Assembly: GCF_023503965.1 (NCBI RefSeq)
Contig: NZ_CP097298.1
Span: 2,435,001-2,499,000 of the forward strand
Length of the DNA: 64,000 bases
Source of the DNA: Brevundimonas albigilva
GTDB taxonomy: Bacteria > Pseudomonadota > Alphaproteobacteria > Caulobacterales > Caulobacteraceae
Direction: 5' to 3'
Below, one piece after another: positions 9,491-19,251 of the stretch. The translations under genes and the position numbers were made by a program. Within the stretch, counting starts at the first letter, position 1, and each line of letters begins with the position of its first letter. The notes below the pieces were generated by a model. It ran no database searches and was not told where the DNA came from. It saw only the letters and a list, made by a program, of their open reading frames with translations.

Positions 9491-9872
9491 GGACGGTCTC
9501 CGGCCGCGCCTCCCCACAGGCCACGGCCAGCAGTTCGGCCGCATCCCCGCCCGGCGCGGCGTCGTAGGCCGGGGCGGGCTCCGGCGTCGCGGGCCCCTCG
9601 ACCCCGTCGGCGCGCAGCGAGGCGAAGTCCAGCCGATCCGCCGTCCTCGCCCGGCAGTCGAACGCCCACCGCGACCAGCCGCCGACGTACAGCGCCTCGC
9701 CGACCCGAAAGCCTTCCTCGGCCACCTGCAGGCTCCGCATCCGGGCCACGTCGCCCTCGCGTTCGATGGAGGCCACGTCCGCGAACTGCGCGAACCGCCC
9801 CACGCCGGTCTCGACCAGTTGGGGCTCCGCCAGGGCGGGCGAGGCGAACAGCAGCCCCGCGACGCCCCAGAT
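9441..9872 (-). CDS. Hypothetical exported protein, start region overwritten by a palindromic repeat
   Basis: No family recognised with confidence. From the minus strand, coding sequence reads IWGVAGLLFASPALA, a signal-peptide core with an AXA-type cleavage site, followed by about 128 mature residues with two cysteines and a tryptophan-rich stretch (GGWSRWAFDC). No ATG, GTG or TTG lies in frame at the expected place: the palindromic element at 9871-10050 abuts the first hydrophobic codon. A GTG at 9803 would drop the signal peptide. So the start was probably displaced by the element or lost to a sequence error. It is the last gene of the dciA-dsbA-dsbA-smc run, and its 3' end overlaps the mscS gene. 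Confidence 0.55.
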   Translation of the reverse strand: MWGVAGLLFASPALAEPQLVETGVGRFAQFADVASIEREGDVARMRSLQVAEEGFRVGEALYVGGWSRWAFDCRARTADRLDFASLRADGVEGPATPEPAPAYDAAPGGDAAELLAVACGEARPETVLTLDQAIERGRSALAD

Positions 9873-10050
9873 CCTCCCCGCACGGCGGGGGAGGGGACCG
9901 CGAAGCGGGGGAGGGGGCGGACGCCGCAGGGGCGGCGGGCGTGGGAGAGGGATCGGGATCGCAACGGCAGCATCTGAGCGCCATCCGCCCCCTCCACCAC
10001 GCTGCGCGCGGTCCCCCTCTCCCCGTTCCGCTGCGCTTCTCGGGGAGGAT
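9871..10050. repeat. Palindromic repeat, family C, between smc and the small gene
   Basis: A 180-base inverted repeat with ends ATCCTCCCC and GGGGAGGAT. Each arm has an outer hairpin (CCTCCCC...GGGGAGG), an inner stem (CCGC-GAA-GCGG on the left; CCGCGC-GCA-GCGTGG when the right arm is read in reverse) and then GGGGGAGGGGGCGG or GGTGGAGGGGGCGG. About 60 unpaired bases lie between the arms. The right end stops 2 bases from the smc stop codon and the left end touches the next gene. The layout resembles family B with a different core. Confidence 0.8.
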
Positions 10051-10052
10051 CG

Positions 10053-13000
10053 TCACGCGACCAGCGTCTCGGCCTGGTGCAGGTCCACCGAGACCAGCTG
10101 GCTCATGCCGCGCTCGGGCATGGTGACGCCGTACAGGCGGTCCATGCGGCTCATGGTGACCGGGTTGTGGGTGATGACGATGAAGCGGGTGTCGGTGCGC
10201 TTCCTCATCTCGTCCAGCATCCGGCAGAAGCGGTCGACGTTGGCGTCGTCCAGCGGGGCGTCCACCTCGTCCAGCACGCAGACGGGGGCGGGGTTGGCCA
10301 AGAAGACGCCGAAGATCAGGGCCGCCGCCGTCAGGGCCTGCTCGCCGCCGGACATCAGGCTCATGACCGACAGCCGCTTGCCGGGCGGGCAGGCGTAGAT
10401 CTCCAGGCCCGCCTCCAGCGGATCGTCGCTCTCGACCAGCTTCAGCTCGGCCTGGCCGCCGCCGAACAGGGCCTCGAACAACGCCTTGAAGTTCTCGTTG
10501 ATGACCTCGAAGGCGGCCAGCAGGCGCTCGCGCCCCTCGGCGTTCAGCTCGTCGATGCCGTCGCGCAGCTTGGCGATCGCCTGGGTCAGGTCGATGCGCT
10601 CGGTCTTCATGGCGCTGAGGCGTTCTCCGTATTCGACCGCCTCGTCCTCGGCGCGCAGGTTGACGGCGCCCAGGGCCTCGCGCTCGCGCTCCAGGCCGAA
10701 CAGCAGGCTCTCGGCCCCGGCGGCGTCGGGGGGCGGGCCACGGCGTCGTCGCTCAGCTTGCGCCCCAGGTCCTCGGGCGACATCTGCGCCGTCTCGCGCA
10801 CGGTGGTCTCGGCCTCGGCCAGCTTTTCGGCGGCGGCTTCGGCGCGGGCGGCCAGGCCGGCGCGGGCCTCGCGCGCCTGGGCGGCGGCGGCCTCGGCGGC
10901 GCGGGCGGCGCGGTCGGCCTCGGTCGCTTCGGTCTCGGCTGCGGCCATGGCGTCGGAAGAGGCCCGCTTGCGCCGCTCGGCCTCGCTCAGCATGTCCAGC
11001 AGCCTGCCGCGCTGCTCGGCGAAGCCCTGCGGCGCGACCTCGGCCTGTTTCAGCAAGGCGGCGGTCCTGTCCGCATCCCGCGCCAGGGACGCCACGCGGG
11101 CGGCGCTGTCCTTCGAGCGCGCGATCCAGCCGTCGCGCGCGCGGGTCAGGGCGCCCAGCCTCTGTTCGCGGCTCTGCCGGTCGCGCGCCTCGGCGTCGCG
11201 GTCCGAGCGCGCGGTCTGGGCCGCGGTCCGCGCGGCCTCGGCGGCGCCGCGCGCGGCCGCCAGTTCGTCGCGCAGCCCGGCCAGGGTCTCGGACGGCGCC
11301 TCGACAGACTGGGCCGCGTCGAAGGCGGCCTGGGCCTCGGCGACCTCGACCGCCAGCCGGGCCACGGTGTCGTCCAGCGCCTGGGCGCGGGCCTCGCGCC
11401 GGGCCTGGTCGCGGGCCAGGGTCTCGACCCGGTCGCGGGCGGCGGTCGCGGCCTTGTCGGCGGCGAAGGGCGCAAGGCGGGCGGCCTTCACTTCGTCTTC
11501 GGCGGCCCGGAACGCCTCGGTGGCGGCCTTCTGCGCGGCCTGCGCGGCCTCCAGCGCCGGCCTGCCCTGGTCGATGTCGGTCTCCAGTTCGGCCAGCCGG
11601 GTGCGCTGGGCCAGGCGCACGGCGGCGGGGCGGGGCGCCTCGGCGCGGCTGACGAAGCCGTCCCAGCGATAAAGGTCGCCCTCGACCGTGACCAGGCGCG
11701 CGCCGGCGGGCAGGGCCTGGGCCAGACGCCCGACGTCGGCCCGGGGCGCGACGCCGCACAGGGCCAGGCGTGCGGCCAATTGATCCGGCGCCTGCACATG
11801 GTCGGCGAGCGGCTCCACGCCGGCGGGCCAGGCGGGCGTGGACGCCCGCGCTCCAGCCCAGTGCGCGGCGGCCTTCGGGTCCAGCGCGGCGTCCAGATCG
11901 TCGCCCAGAGCGGCGGCCAGGGCGGCCTCATAGCCCTTGTCGGCGCGAACCTTGTCCAGGGCGGGCGGGTGGTCGCGCTTGCCGGTGACCAGCAGCTGGG
12001 CCAGACCCCGCGCCTCGGTCTGCAGGCGGCCCAGCCGGTCCTCGGCGCTCCGCGCCGCGGTGCGGGCGTCCTGTTCGGCGCGGGCGAGGTCGCCGCGTTT
12101 CGCCTCGGCGGCCTCGACGGCGTCGCGCGCGGACGCCAGGTCGGCCTGCGCCGCCCGCCAGCGCCTGACGCGCGGCCTCAAGCTCGGGCGTCTCCAGCGG
12201 GCCCAACGCCTCGCGCTCGCGCCCGGCCTGCGCGTGCTGGGCGACGACGCGGGCCAGCCGCGCCTCGGCGTCGCGTTTGCGGGCGGTCTCGGCGTTGGCG
12301 CGCGCCTCGACGGCGGCCAGGGTTCCGGCCAGCCGCTCGACCTCGGCGTCGGCGGCCTTGCGGGCGTCTTCCGCAAGCTGAAGCGCCGTGTCCAGTTCGG
12401 GGCCGCGTTCGGGGGCGGCGGCGATCTCGGCCTTCAGCCGGTCCAGCTCGTGGTCCAGCCGGTCCAGTTCGCGCCGGGCGTCGGCGGCCATGCCCTCCTC
12501 GCGTTCGGCGTCGGCGGCGATGCGGGCGGCCTCGGCCTTCAGCCGGTCCACCTCGGCGCGGGCGGCCTGTTCGGCCATGTCCAGGCGGTCGCGCTCCAGG
12601 CTGGCGCGGTGCAGCAGGGCCGAGGCCACGGCGTCCTCCTCCCGCGCGGGCTTCAAGGCCTCCTGAGCGGCCAGGGCGGCGGTCTGGGCGGCGGCGGCGG
12701 CGGTCGTGGTCTCGGCCACGGCCTGGTCGGCTTGGCGCAGTTCCGCGGCGGCGGCTTCGGCGGCGACCCTGGCGTCGTTCCAGCGGACGAACAGCAGCGC
12801 GGCCTGCAGGGCGCGGATCTCGGCGGAGATCTTCTTGTACTTCTCGGCCTGCCGCGCCTCGCGCTTCAGCCGGTTCAGCGCCGTCTCCAGTTCGCGGCCG
12901 ATGTCGTCCAGCCGGTCCAGATTGGCCTCGGCCGCCTTCAGGCGCAGTTCGGCCTCGTGGCGGCGGGTGTGAAGGCCGGCGACGCCGCCCGCCTCTTCCA

Positions 13001-13490
13001 GGATGCGGCGGCGGTTCTGCGGCTTGGCGGCGATCAGTTCGGAGATCTGGCCCTGGCGCACCAGGGCGGGGGAGTTGGCGCCGGTCGAGGCGTCGGCGAA
13101 CAGCAGCTGCACGTCGCGCGCCCGCACCTCCTTGCCGTTGATGCGGTAGGTCGAGCCCTGGCCCCGGTCGATGCGGCGCGACACCTCCAGCACCGGCGCG
13201 TCGGTGAAGGGCTGGGGCGCGCGGCGCTGCGCATTGTCGATGGTCAGCTGGACTTCGGCGTGGCTGCGCGGCGGGCGCCCGGCGGCGCCGGCGAAGATGA
13301 CGTCGTCCATGCCCTGGCCGCGCATGGCCTTGGCCGAGTTGGCGCCCATGACCCAGCGCAGGCTCTCCAGCACATTGGACTTGCCGCAGCCGTTGGGTCC
13401 GACGACGCCAGTCAGCCCCGCCTCGATCTGCACCTCGGCCGGGTCGACGAAGGACTTGAACCCGACGAGCCGGAGGCGCTGGAACTGCAT
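10053..13490 (-). CDS. smc: Chromosome segregation ATPase Smc (two frameshifts)
   Basis: Condensin-type ABC ATPase of about 1145 residues that compacts and segregates the chromosome with ScpA and ScpB. The N-terminus has Walker [10 protein letters not shown] (31-39). Long Ala/Glu/Arg-rich coiled coils flank a hinge-like segment ([19 protein letters not shown]). The C-terminus has the signature [13 protein letters not shown] and Walker [12 protein letters not shown]. The reading frame shifts at about 12165-12185 and again near 10730-10745; at the second site the frame needs a seventh C in a run of six. Together these argue for miscalled homopolymers. It follows the second dsbA by 11 bases. Confidence 0.93.
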
Positions 13491-13501
13491 CGGCTCAGGG
13501 G

Positions 13502-14110
13502 TCAGGGCAGCAGCGGCTCGATCGCCGCCGCCAGGCCGTCCAGCGTCGTGTCCTCGACCCGCTTGCCGTTGACGAAGAAGCTGGGCGTGCCGGTGACGCC
13601 GGCCGCCTGGGCGTCGGCGATCTGCGCGTCCAGCGCCGTCTGGGTGGCGGGGTCCTCGACGCAGGCGCCGACCTCCTCGGCGGTGCGGCCGCCGACGTCG
13701 ATGGCGTTCAGGAACCAGCCGGCCGGATAGCGCATCAGGCGCGCCGCCTCCTGCTGGGCCATCATCAGCTCGATGGCGGCGAAGGCCTTGTCCGGCGCGA
13801 CGCAGCGCGTGACCTTGGCCGCCAGGGTCGCCACGGGCGCCGGCGCGGTCGGCAGGTCGCGATAGACGAAGCGGACCTGGCCCGTGTCGACGAACCGCGT
13901 CTTGAACGCGGGCAGGACGGTGTTGGTCCAGGCGGCGCAGTGCGGGCAGGTCAGGGACGAATATTCGATCACCGTGACGGGGGCGTCCGCCGAACCCAGC
14001 GTCCGGTCGGCGGCCGTGACCGCCGCCGGCTCGGCCGCCAGCGCGGCGGCGGGCGCGGCGGCCAGCAGCGCCAGGCCCATCAGGGTCGAACGGATCATGC
14101 CGGTCTTCAC
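13502..14110 (-). CDS. Periplasmic DsbA-like thiol oxidoreductase (second copy)
   Basis: Thioredoxin-fold protein with a Sec signal peptide ([21 protein letters not shown]) and the active site CPHC in [11 protein letters not shown]; the cis-proline loop is [13 protein letters not shown]. It probably introduces or shuffles disulfides in exported proteins. GTG at 14110 overlaps the previous dsbA stop as GTGA and is the likely coupled start; an ATG at 14098 is the alternative and still gives a full signal peptide. It is paralogous to the gene just upstream. Both share the core VTVxEYxSxTCPHC pattern and the RDLP/RELP motif. Confidence 0.88.
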   Translation of the reverse strand: MKTGMIRSTLMGLALLAAAPAAALAAEPAAVTAADRTLGSADAPVTVIEYSSLTCPHCAAWTNTVLPAFKTRFVDTGQVRFVYRDLPTAPAPVATLAAKVTRCVAPDKAFAAIELMMAQQEAARLMRYPAGWFLNAIDVGGRTAEEVGACVEDPATQTALDAQIADAQAAGVTGTPSFFVNGKRVEDTTLDGLAAAIEPLLP

Positions 14111-14750
14111 TTGTTCAGTTCGGCGTCGATGGCGGTCGACAGGTCGGCCAGGCTGGCGCCTTCGCCGCCGGGGGTGATGACCTGGGTCCCGTTGACGTAG
14201 AAGGCCGGGGTTCCGGTCACGCCCTGGGCGCGGGCGGCCTGGATGCGCTGATCCATGGCGGCGATCGCGTCCTTGTCGGTGATGCACTGGTTGAACTGGT
14301 CCTCCGACAGGCCCGCCGCCTGGGCGGTGCGCAGCAGCCAGTCGCGCGGCGAGGTGGTGATCATCTCCTGCTGCGTCGCCATCAACTGGTGGACCACGTC
14401 GAAATATTTGTCGTCGCCGGCGCAGCGGGCCACCAGGAAGCCGGCCGTCGCGGCGTCGATCGGCGGGGTCGGCAGTTCGCGGAAGACGTAGCGGACCTTG
14501 TTGGTGTCGACGTACTTGGCCTTGAAGCCCGGCCAGGTGTTCTTCTGCCACAGGGCGCAGTGCGGGCAGGTGACGGAGGCGTATTCGACCACCGTGACCT
14601 TGGCGCCTTCCGGGGCGCCCATGGCCATGTCGCCCTCGGCCGCGCCCTTGGCGCCCCGTTGCAGGCGGCGAGGGCCATCGTCGCCAGGGCGGCGCCGGTG
14701 ATGGCGGCGCGGCGGCTCATGCGGGCGAAGCGGGATTCGGTCGAGGCCAT
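14107..14750 (-). CDS. DsbA-like thiol oxidoreductase, predicted lipoprotein (first copy, frameshifted)
   Basis: The N-terminus [20 protein letters not shown] is a lipoprotein signal with a lipobox cysteine, so this copy is probably membrane-anchored. The thioredoxin-fold domain follows, with CPHC in [11 protein letters not shown] and cis-proline loop [13 protein letters not shown]. The signal peptide and the domain lie in different frames, joined near 14653-14658. One extra G beside that run would give [13 protein letters not shown] and a continuous protein, so I treat this as one intact gene with a miscalled base. A better-conserved AAGGACG ribosome site precedes ATG 14750. It lies between dciA and the second dsbA. 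Confidence 0.87.
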
Positions 14751-14846
14751 GGGACGTCCTTGGTCGGAGCTATGACGGATGATCGCGCGATTCCCCCGGA
14801 ACCACGCAATCCAAGACTTTTCGAGAACAGGTGCGGCGAAGGTTTG

Positions 14847-15393
14847 TCAATCGTCGCCCTTCGTCCGCGACATCGCCGCGCGGCCCAGCCGCGCCAGGGC
14901 GGCCTTCAGCGCCTCGGGGGCCTGGGCGATGGAGGCGGCCAGTTCCGCCTCGGCCGCGGCGGGCAGGGGGCGGGCGTGCGGCTGGATTTCGGGCGCTGGG
15001 CCGGTTCGGCCAGCGGCTTGACCGGGCCCTGGGCGATCCGGAGTTTCCCCACCGCGCCCTCGCCCAGGAACAGGTTGACGCGGGCCAGGATGTCTTCCGA
15101 CTGGTGCTGGACCAGCAGGGCCGCGGCGCCGGCGACGCGCAATTCCAAGACGCCGGGGCGCCCCGGCCCTTGGTCAGTTTCTGGGGGCGGGTGACGCGGG
15201 CCAGACGGTCGCCGACGATCTCGCGCCAGCGGGGCTCCAGGGCGCCGGCGCCGCGTCCGAACTGCGCGTCCAGCTTCTTGATCAGCGGCGTCAGCGCCTT
15301 GCCTGCGCGCGGCGCCGGGCGGGGCGCGGGCCGGGTGCGCCGTCGCGACAGGATCTCGCGGGCTTCGGCTTCTGTGGGCAGGACGCGGCGCAT
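14847..15393 (-). CDS. dciA: DUF721 / DciA-type replicative helicase loader (two frameshifts)
   Basis: The N-terminal half (EPRWREIVGDRLARVTRPQK, then LELRVAGAAALLVQHQSE) is the DUF721 fold of DciA, which assists DnaB loading in bacteria lacking DnaC. The three parts of the protein lie in three frames: breaks are near 15151-15160 (a GGGG run) and 14998-15004. With one base added at each, the product is about 182 residues and ends GRAAMSRTKGDD. It is divergent from mutY with only 20 bases between the starts, so promoters must overlap. It heads the dsbA-dsbA-smc run. Confidence 0.82.
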
Positions 15394-15413
15394 GGGCCTA
15401 TATAGCCCGACCC

Positions 15414-16465
15414 ATGCCGCCAGTCTCTCCCGACGTCGCTTCGATCCGGTCCCGGCTGCTGGCCTGGTACGACGCCCATGCGCGCGCGCTGGCCTGGCGC
15501 GCGCCGCCGGGCGAGGCGGGCGGGATCGACCCCTATCGGGTCTGGCTGTCGGAGGTGATGCTGCAGCAGACCACCACGGCGCACGCCACGCCCTATTTCC
15601 TGAACTTCGCCGCGCGCTGGCCGACCGTGCGCGACCTGGCGGCCGCCCCGGACGCCGAGGTCATGGCCGCCTGGGCGGGGTTGGGCTATTACGCCCGCGC
15701 CCGCAATCTGCTGGCCTGCGCCCGGGCGGTGGCGGGCGATCATGGCGGCGTCTTTCCCGATACGGAGGCGCGGTTGCTGGCCCTGCCGGGGGTGGGCGCC
15801 TATACCGCCGCCGCCGTGGCCGCCATCGCCTTCGACCGCCCGGCCAATGTGGTCGACGGCAATGTCGAGCGGGTCATGGCCCGCCTGTTCGCGGTGGAGA
15901 CGCCTGTTCCGGCCGCGCGGCCCGAACTGAGGCGGCTGGCGGCGCGCTTCGTGACCGACCATCGGCCCGGCGACTGGGCCCAGGCGCTGATGGATCTGGG
16001 CGCGACGGTATGCCGGTCAAGGTCGCCCCTGTGCGGCCAATGCCCCCTCGCCGCCGACTGCGCCGGCTTCGCCTCGGGCGCGCCGGAGCGGTTCCCGCTC
16101 AAGGCGAAGAAGGCCGACAAGCCCCGCCGCCACGGCGTGGCCTGGGTCATCTGGACGCGCGGGGACGGGTGGCGCTGGAGCGGCGGCCGGACAAGGGCCT
16201 GCTGGGCGGCATGCTGGGCTTGCCGACCAGCGACTGGTCGACCGTCCCCGAGGCTCGCACGCCGCCGTTCCCCGGCGATTGGCGCGACGCCGGGGCGGTG
16301 GAGCACGTCTTCACCCACTTCGCCCTGACGCTGCACGTGCGCACGGCGCAGGCGGCCCACCTCGGAGCCTATGACTGGCGGCCGGCGGCGGAAGCCCGCT
16401 CCGCCCTGCCCACCGTCTTCGCCAAGGCCCTGGATCGGGGACTGGCGCCGGCCTTATTTTTGTAG
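15414..16465 (+). CDS. mutY: A/G-specific adenine glycosylase MutY (frameshifted)
   Basis: Removes adenine mispaired with 8-oxoguanine. LSEVMLQQT holds the catalytic glutamate, LPGVGAYTAAAVAAIAF is the helix-hairpin-helix, VVDGNVER has the catalytic aspartate, and four cysteines (CRSRSPLCGQCPLAADC) form the iron-sulfur loop. The C-terminal NUDIX-like domain that reads 8-oxoguanine continues in another frame after about 16166-16170 (..LLGGMLGLPTSDWS.. to VFTHFALTLHV). One missing G restores a protein of about 350 residues. The final codons run into an AT-rich tract at the BrnT start. Confidence 0.92.
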
Positions 16466-16477
16466 TAACAAATAAAT
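16455..16477 (+). promoter_or_regulatory. AT-rich imperfect palindrome before brnT (possible BrnA operator)
   Basis: The sequence TTATTTTTGTAGTAACAAAT contains TTGT-AGTA-ACAA and is strikingly AT-rich in this GC-rich DNA. It covers the mutY stop and abuts the brnT GTG. BrnTA modules are known to be autorepressed by BrnA binding at their promoter, so this is the natural candidate operator. No binding data can be seen here. Confidence 0.4.
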
Positions 16478-16750
16478 GTGCGCATCACCTTCGATCCGGC
16501 CAAACGCGACCGAACCTTGGAAGCGCGGGGACTGGACTTCGCATCGGCGACGGAGGTGTTCGTCGGCGACCACCTGACGTTTCCGGATGAGCGCCAGGAT
16601 TACGGCGAGCCCCGCTTCATCAGCGTCGGGCGCCTGGCCGGGCGGATGGTGGTGCTGGTGTGGACGCCGCGAGGCGACGCGCGGCACGTGATTTCTATGA
16701 GGAAGGCCAATGAGCGGGAACAGAGACGCTTCGAAGACCGCCTGGGTTGA
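16478..16750 (+). CDS. brnT: BrnT-family type II toxin
   Basis: A 90-residue protein with the BrnT pattern: FDPAKRDRTLEARGLDF at the N-terminus, VFVGDHLTFPDERQDYGEPR in the middle and DARHVISMRKANEREQRRFE at the end. BrnT toxins are ribonucleases of the RelE-like fold that stop translation until neutralised by BrnA. Translation probably begins at GTG 16478; no in-frame ATG fits. It overlaps brnA by 41 bases, as is usual in this module. The pair sits between mutY and an unrelated minus-strand gene. Confidence 0.88.
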   Translation: MRITFDPAKRDRTLEARGLDFASATEVFVGDHLTFPDERQDYGEPRFISVGRLAGRMVVLVWTPRGDARHVISMRKANEREQRRFEDRLG

Positions 16751-16973
16751 CCCGGACGACGCGCCCGAACTGGACGACGCCTGGTTCGAGAAGGCCGACC
16801 ATTATCGCGGCGGAAGCCTGGTGCGGCGCGGGCGGCCGCGCGGGTCCGACAAGGTCTCCACCACCATCCGTTTCGACGCCGACGTGCTGGCCGCGTTCAA
16901 GAAGGACGGACCGGGCTGGCAAACGCGGATGAACGACGCCCTGCGCGACTGGCTGGCGCGCCGCGCGGCCTAG
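16710..16973 (+). CDS. brnA: BrnA-family antitoxin
   Basis: An 87-residue protein. The C-terminal half (VSTTIRFDADVLAAFKKDG, WQTRMNDALRDWL) is a ribbon-helix-helix DNA-binding domain that both represses the operon and neutralises BrnT. The acidic N-terminal part (DPDDAPELDDAWFEKAD) is typical of BrnA. The ATG is internal to brnT. Its TAG stop overlaps the stop of the convergent glucosidase gene within one CTAG palindrome. Confidence 0.88.
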   Translation: MSGNRDASKTAWVDPDDAPELDDAWFEKADHYRGGSLVRRGRPRGSDKVSTTIRFDADVLAAFKKDGPGWQTRMNDALRDWLARRAA

Positions 16974-19117
16974 CGCAGGGTCCGCACCGATATCTGGCCG
17001 CGCGCCTTGCGCGGGATGACCACCGAGCGGCCGTCGACGCGCTGGATGGCCAGGTCGACGGTCGCGTCCCCGACCGTCAGGTCGCGGATCAGCAGCCGTT
17101 CCAGGCCGTCGGGCAGGACGGGATCCGCCATGTCGATGGCGCCGGTCCAGGCGTCGATCGACAGGCCCAGCGCCGCCTGCAGCATCAGGAACACCGACCC
17201 GGCCGCCCACGCCTGGGGCAGGCAGGCGACAGGGTAGGCGATGGGCGGCTCGCCCGGCGTCCGCGCGAAGCCGCAGAACAGTTCCGGCAGGCGCAGATGG
17301 AAGTGGGTCGCGGCGTCGAAGATCTCGCTCAGGATCTCGGCTACGGCGGCGCGCTCGCCGTAGTTGGCCATGCCGGCGGCGGCCATGGCGGTGTCGTGGG
17401 GCCAGACCGAGCCGTTGTGATAGCTCATCGGATTGTAGCGCGCCTGGCCCAGCTCAAGCGTGCGGATGCCCCAGCCGGTGCGGAACTCGGCCGACAGCAG
17501 ACGCTTGGTGACCTTGCGGGCGCGCTCGGCCGAGGGCAGGCCGGTGAACAGCAGGTGGCCGGCGTTGGAGGCGATGGCGCGGCAGGGCTGACCGTCGCCG
17601 TCCAGGGCCACGGCGTAGAAGCCCTGGTCCTCCATCCAGTATTTTTCCTCGACCAGGGCGCGGACCTGTTCGGCCCTCATACGCCATTCGGGCGCGCGGT
17701 CGTCGTGCAGGCGCTCGCCCAGGTCGGCCAGGGCGCGCCAGGCGGCGAAGGCGTAGCCCTGGACCTCCAGCAGGGCGACCGGCCCCTTGGGGAAGCGGCC
17801 GTCGGCGTGGAAGATGGAGTCCTCGGAATCCTTCCAGCCCTGGTTCGACAGGCCCGTGTCGGCCCCGCGCTGATAGTCGATCAGGCCGTCGCCGTTGCTG
17901 TCGCCATAGTCGCGCATCCAGTCGGCCGCCGCGATCAGGTTGGGCCACAGCCTGCGGATCAGGTCCAGGTCGGCCGTGCGGCTGGCGTAGGCGCCGGCCA
18001 GGGCGATGAACAGGCAGGTGGTGTCGACCCCGCCGTAGTAGAGGCCGAACGGCACCTCGCCCAGGGCGCTCATCTCGCCGCCGCGCGTCTCGTGCATGAT
18101 CTTGCCGGGCTGGCTGTCCTGGAAGGCGCTGGTCTCGGTCGCCTGGCGCGACGCCAGATAGGTCAGCACGCCCTTGGCCAGCGAGGGATCCAGCCACAGC
18201 ATCTGCCAGGCGGCGATGATGCCGTCGCGTCCGAACGGGGTCGAGAACCAGGGCGTGCCGGCGTAGGGGTAGGGGCCGGTCGGCAGGTCGGTGGTCAACA
18301 GCGCCATGTCGGCCCGCGACTGGTCCAGCCAGTCGTTGAAGCGCGGGCTGCGGGGGCCGCGCACGGTCGCGCCCCTGCGCCGCTTGGCCCGCATGGCCAG
18401 GCGCGCCTGGATGGCGTTCAGCCGCCAGCGCGTCGGATCGGGCGCCTCGCAGCTGTCGACGCCGCATTCGACGAACAGCTCGACCTGGCGGCCCTTGGGC
18501 AGGCTGAACATGAAGTCGGCGCGCGTGGCGGTCAGGCGGGCGGGCGGCTCGGAAAAGGCCAGGCAGCTGCGCCGCTCGACCGCGTCCAGACCGGTGTAGC
18601 GGAAAGTGACGCGCCGTCCGTCCATCTCGGGCGGATGGATGGTTCCGCGCCGTGGGCGGGGCGTGCCGCGCACCTGGAAGATGTCGGCGAAGTCGGCCCC
18701 GAACTCGAACGACAGCGGCAGCAGGACGTCCTCGACGCCGTGGTTGGTCATCTGCACCCGCTCGAACATCCGCCGGCCCCACAGGAAGCGGCGGCGCTCG
18801 ATGTGGAGCACGCCGGCGGGGGCCGAGCGGCCGCCCATCGGGGGCAGGGGACGGTTGGTGGTGTGGCACGAGAAGAAGACGTTGTCCTGGCTGACCCCCG
18901 ACGACAGGCGCGAGGGTCGCAGCTGGCCCACGCTCATCACCCATCGCGACAGGGCGCGGGTGTCGCCGGCGAACAGCCCGTCGGCGCCGCCCCTCATGTC
19001 GCCCCAGCCGTCGGCGACCAGGAAGGTGTCGCCTTCCTTCAGCGCCATCAGCTGTTCCAGGCCTGACGCCTCGACGCTCTCGCCGGCGGTCAATTGGGTC
19101 GAATAGGCGTCGTCCAT
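16970..19117 (-). CDS. Amylo-alpha-1,6-glucosidase / glycogen debranching-type protein
   Basis: A 715-residue cytoplasmic protein. The first 250 residues match the N-terminal beta domain of debranching enzymes (FLVADGWGDMRGGADGLFAGDTR). The rest is an (alpha/alpha)6-barrel glycosidase with TPWFSTPFGRDGIIAAW, DTGLSNQGWKDSEDS and NGSVWPHDTAMAA. These proteins probably hydrolyse alpha-glucan branches or related oligosaccharides; the exact substrate is unknown. ATG 19117 was chosen because GGGGAAG lies 6 bases before it. A longer frame opens upstream to 19192 but lacks such a site. A glycosyltransferase lies just upstream on the same strand. Confidence 0.83.
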   Translation of the reverse strand: MDDAYSTQLTAGESVEASGLEQLMALKEGDTFLVADGWGDMRGGADGLFAGDTRALSRWVMSVGQLRPSRLSSGVSQDNVFFSCHTTNRPLPPMGGRSAPAGVLHIERRRFLWGRRMFERVQMTNHGVEDVLLPLSFEFGADFADIFQVRGTPRPRRGTIHPPEMDGRRVTFRYTGLDAVERRSCLAFSEPPARLTATRADFMFSLPKGRQVELFVECGVDSCEAPDPTRWRLNAIQARLAMRAKRRRGATVRGPRSPRFNDWLDQSRADMALLTTDLPTGPYPYAGTPWFSTPFGRDGIIAAWQMLWLDPSLAKGVLTYLASRQATETSAFQDSQPGKIMHETRGGEMSALGEVPFGLYYGGVDTTCLFIALAGAYASRTADLDLIRRLWPNLIAAADWMRDYGDSNGDGLIDYQRGADTGLSNQGWKDSEDSIFHADGRFPKGPVALLEVQGYAFAAWRALADLGERLHDDRAPEWRMRAEQVRALVEEKYWMEDQGFYAVALDGDGQPCRAIASNAGHLLFTGLPSAERARKVTKRLLSAEFRTGWGIRTLELGQARYNPMSYHNGSVWPHDTAMAAAGMANYGERAAVAEILSEIFDAATHFHLRLPELFCGFARTPGEPPIAYPVACLPQAWAAGSVFLMLQAALGLSIDAWTGAIDMADPVLPDGLERLLIRDLTVGDATVDLAIQRVDGRSVVIPRKARGQISVRTLR

Positions 19118-19200
19118 GCGGTCTTCCCCTTGTTGAAAGGCCGATACGAGATTCCACCCGAATGCGGCGCTGAATGGCCGCTTGCCATGCAAATGAAGAA

Positions 19201-19227
19201 GGCGGCGGAGGGTTCACCCCCGCCGCC
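19201..19227 (-). terminator. Hairpin between the glycosyltransferase and glucosidase genes
   Basis: On the plus strand GGCGGCGGAGGG-TTCA-CCCCCGCCGCC forms a strong stem with one unpaired base. Read on the minus strand it follows the glycosyltransferase stop by 24 bases and is followed by TTCTTCAT. It may terminate or attenuate transcription into the glucosidase gene. Confidence 0.55.
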
Positions 19228-19251
19228 TGAATTTTCACCTCTGGCGGCCGG

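Noticed and set aside
10077..13730. Long plus-strand frames opposite smc
   Set aside because: They are antisense to a clear Smc coding sequence and give low-complexity Ala/Arg/Ser proteins.
17297..19066. A 589-codon plus-strand frame opposite the glucosidase gene
   Set aside because: Antisense shadow with Val/Gly/Gln/His bias and no domain; the minus-strand protein has clear family motifs.
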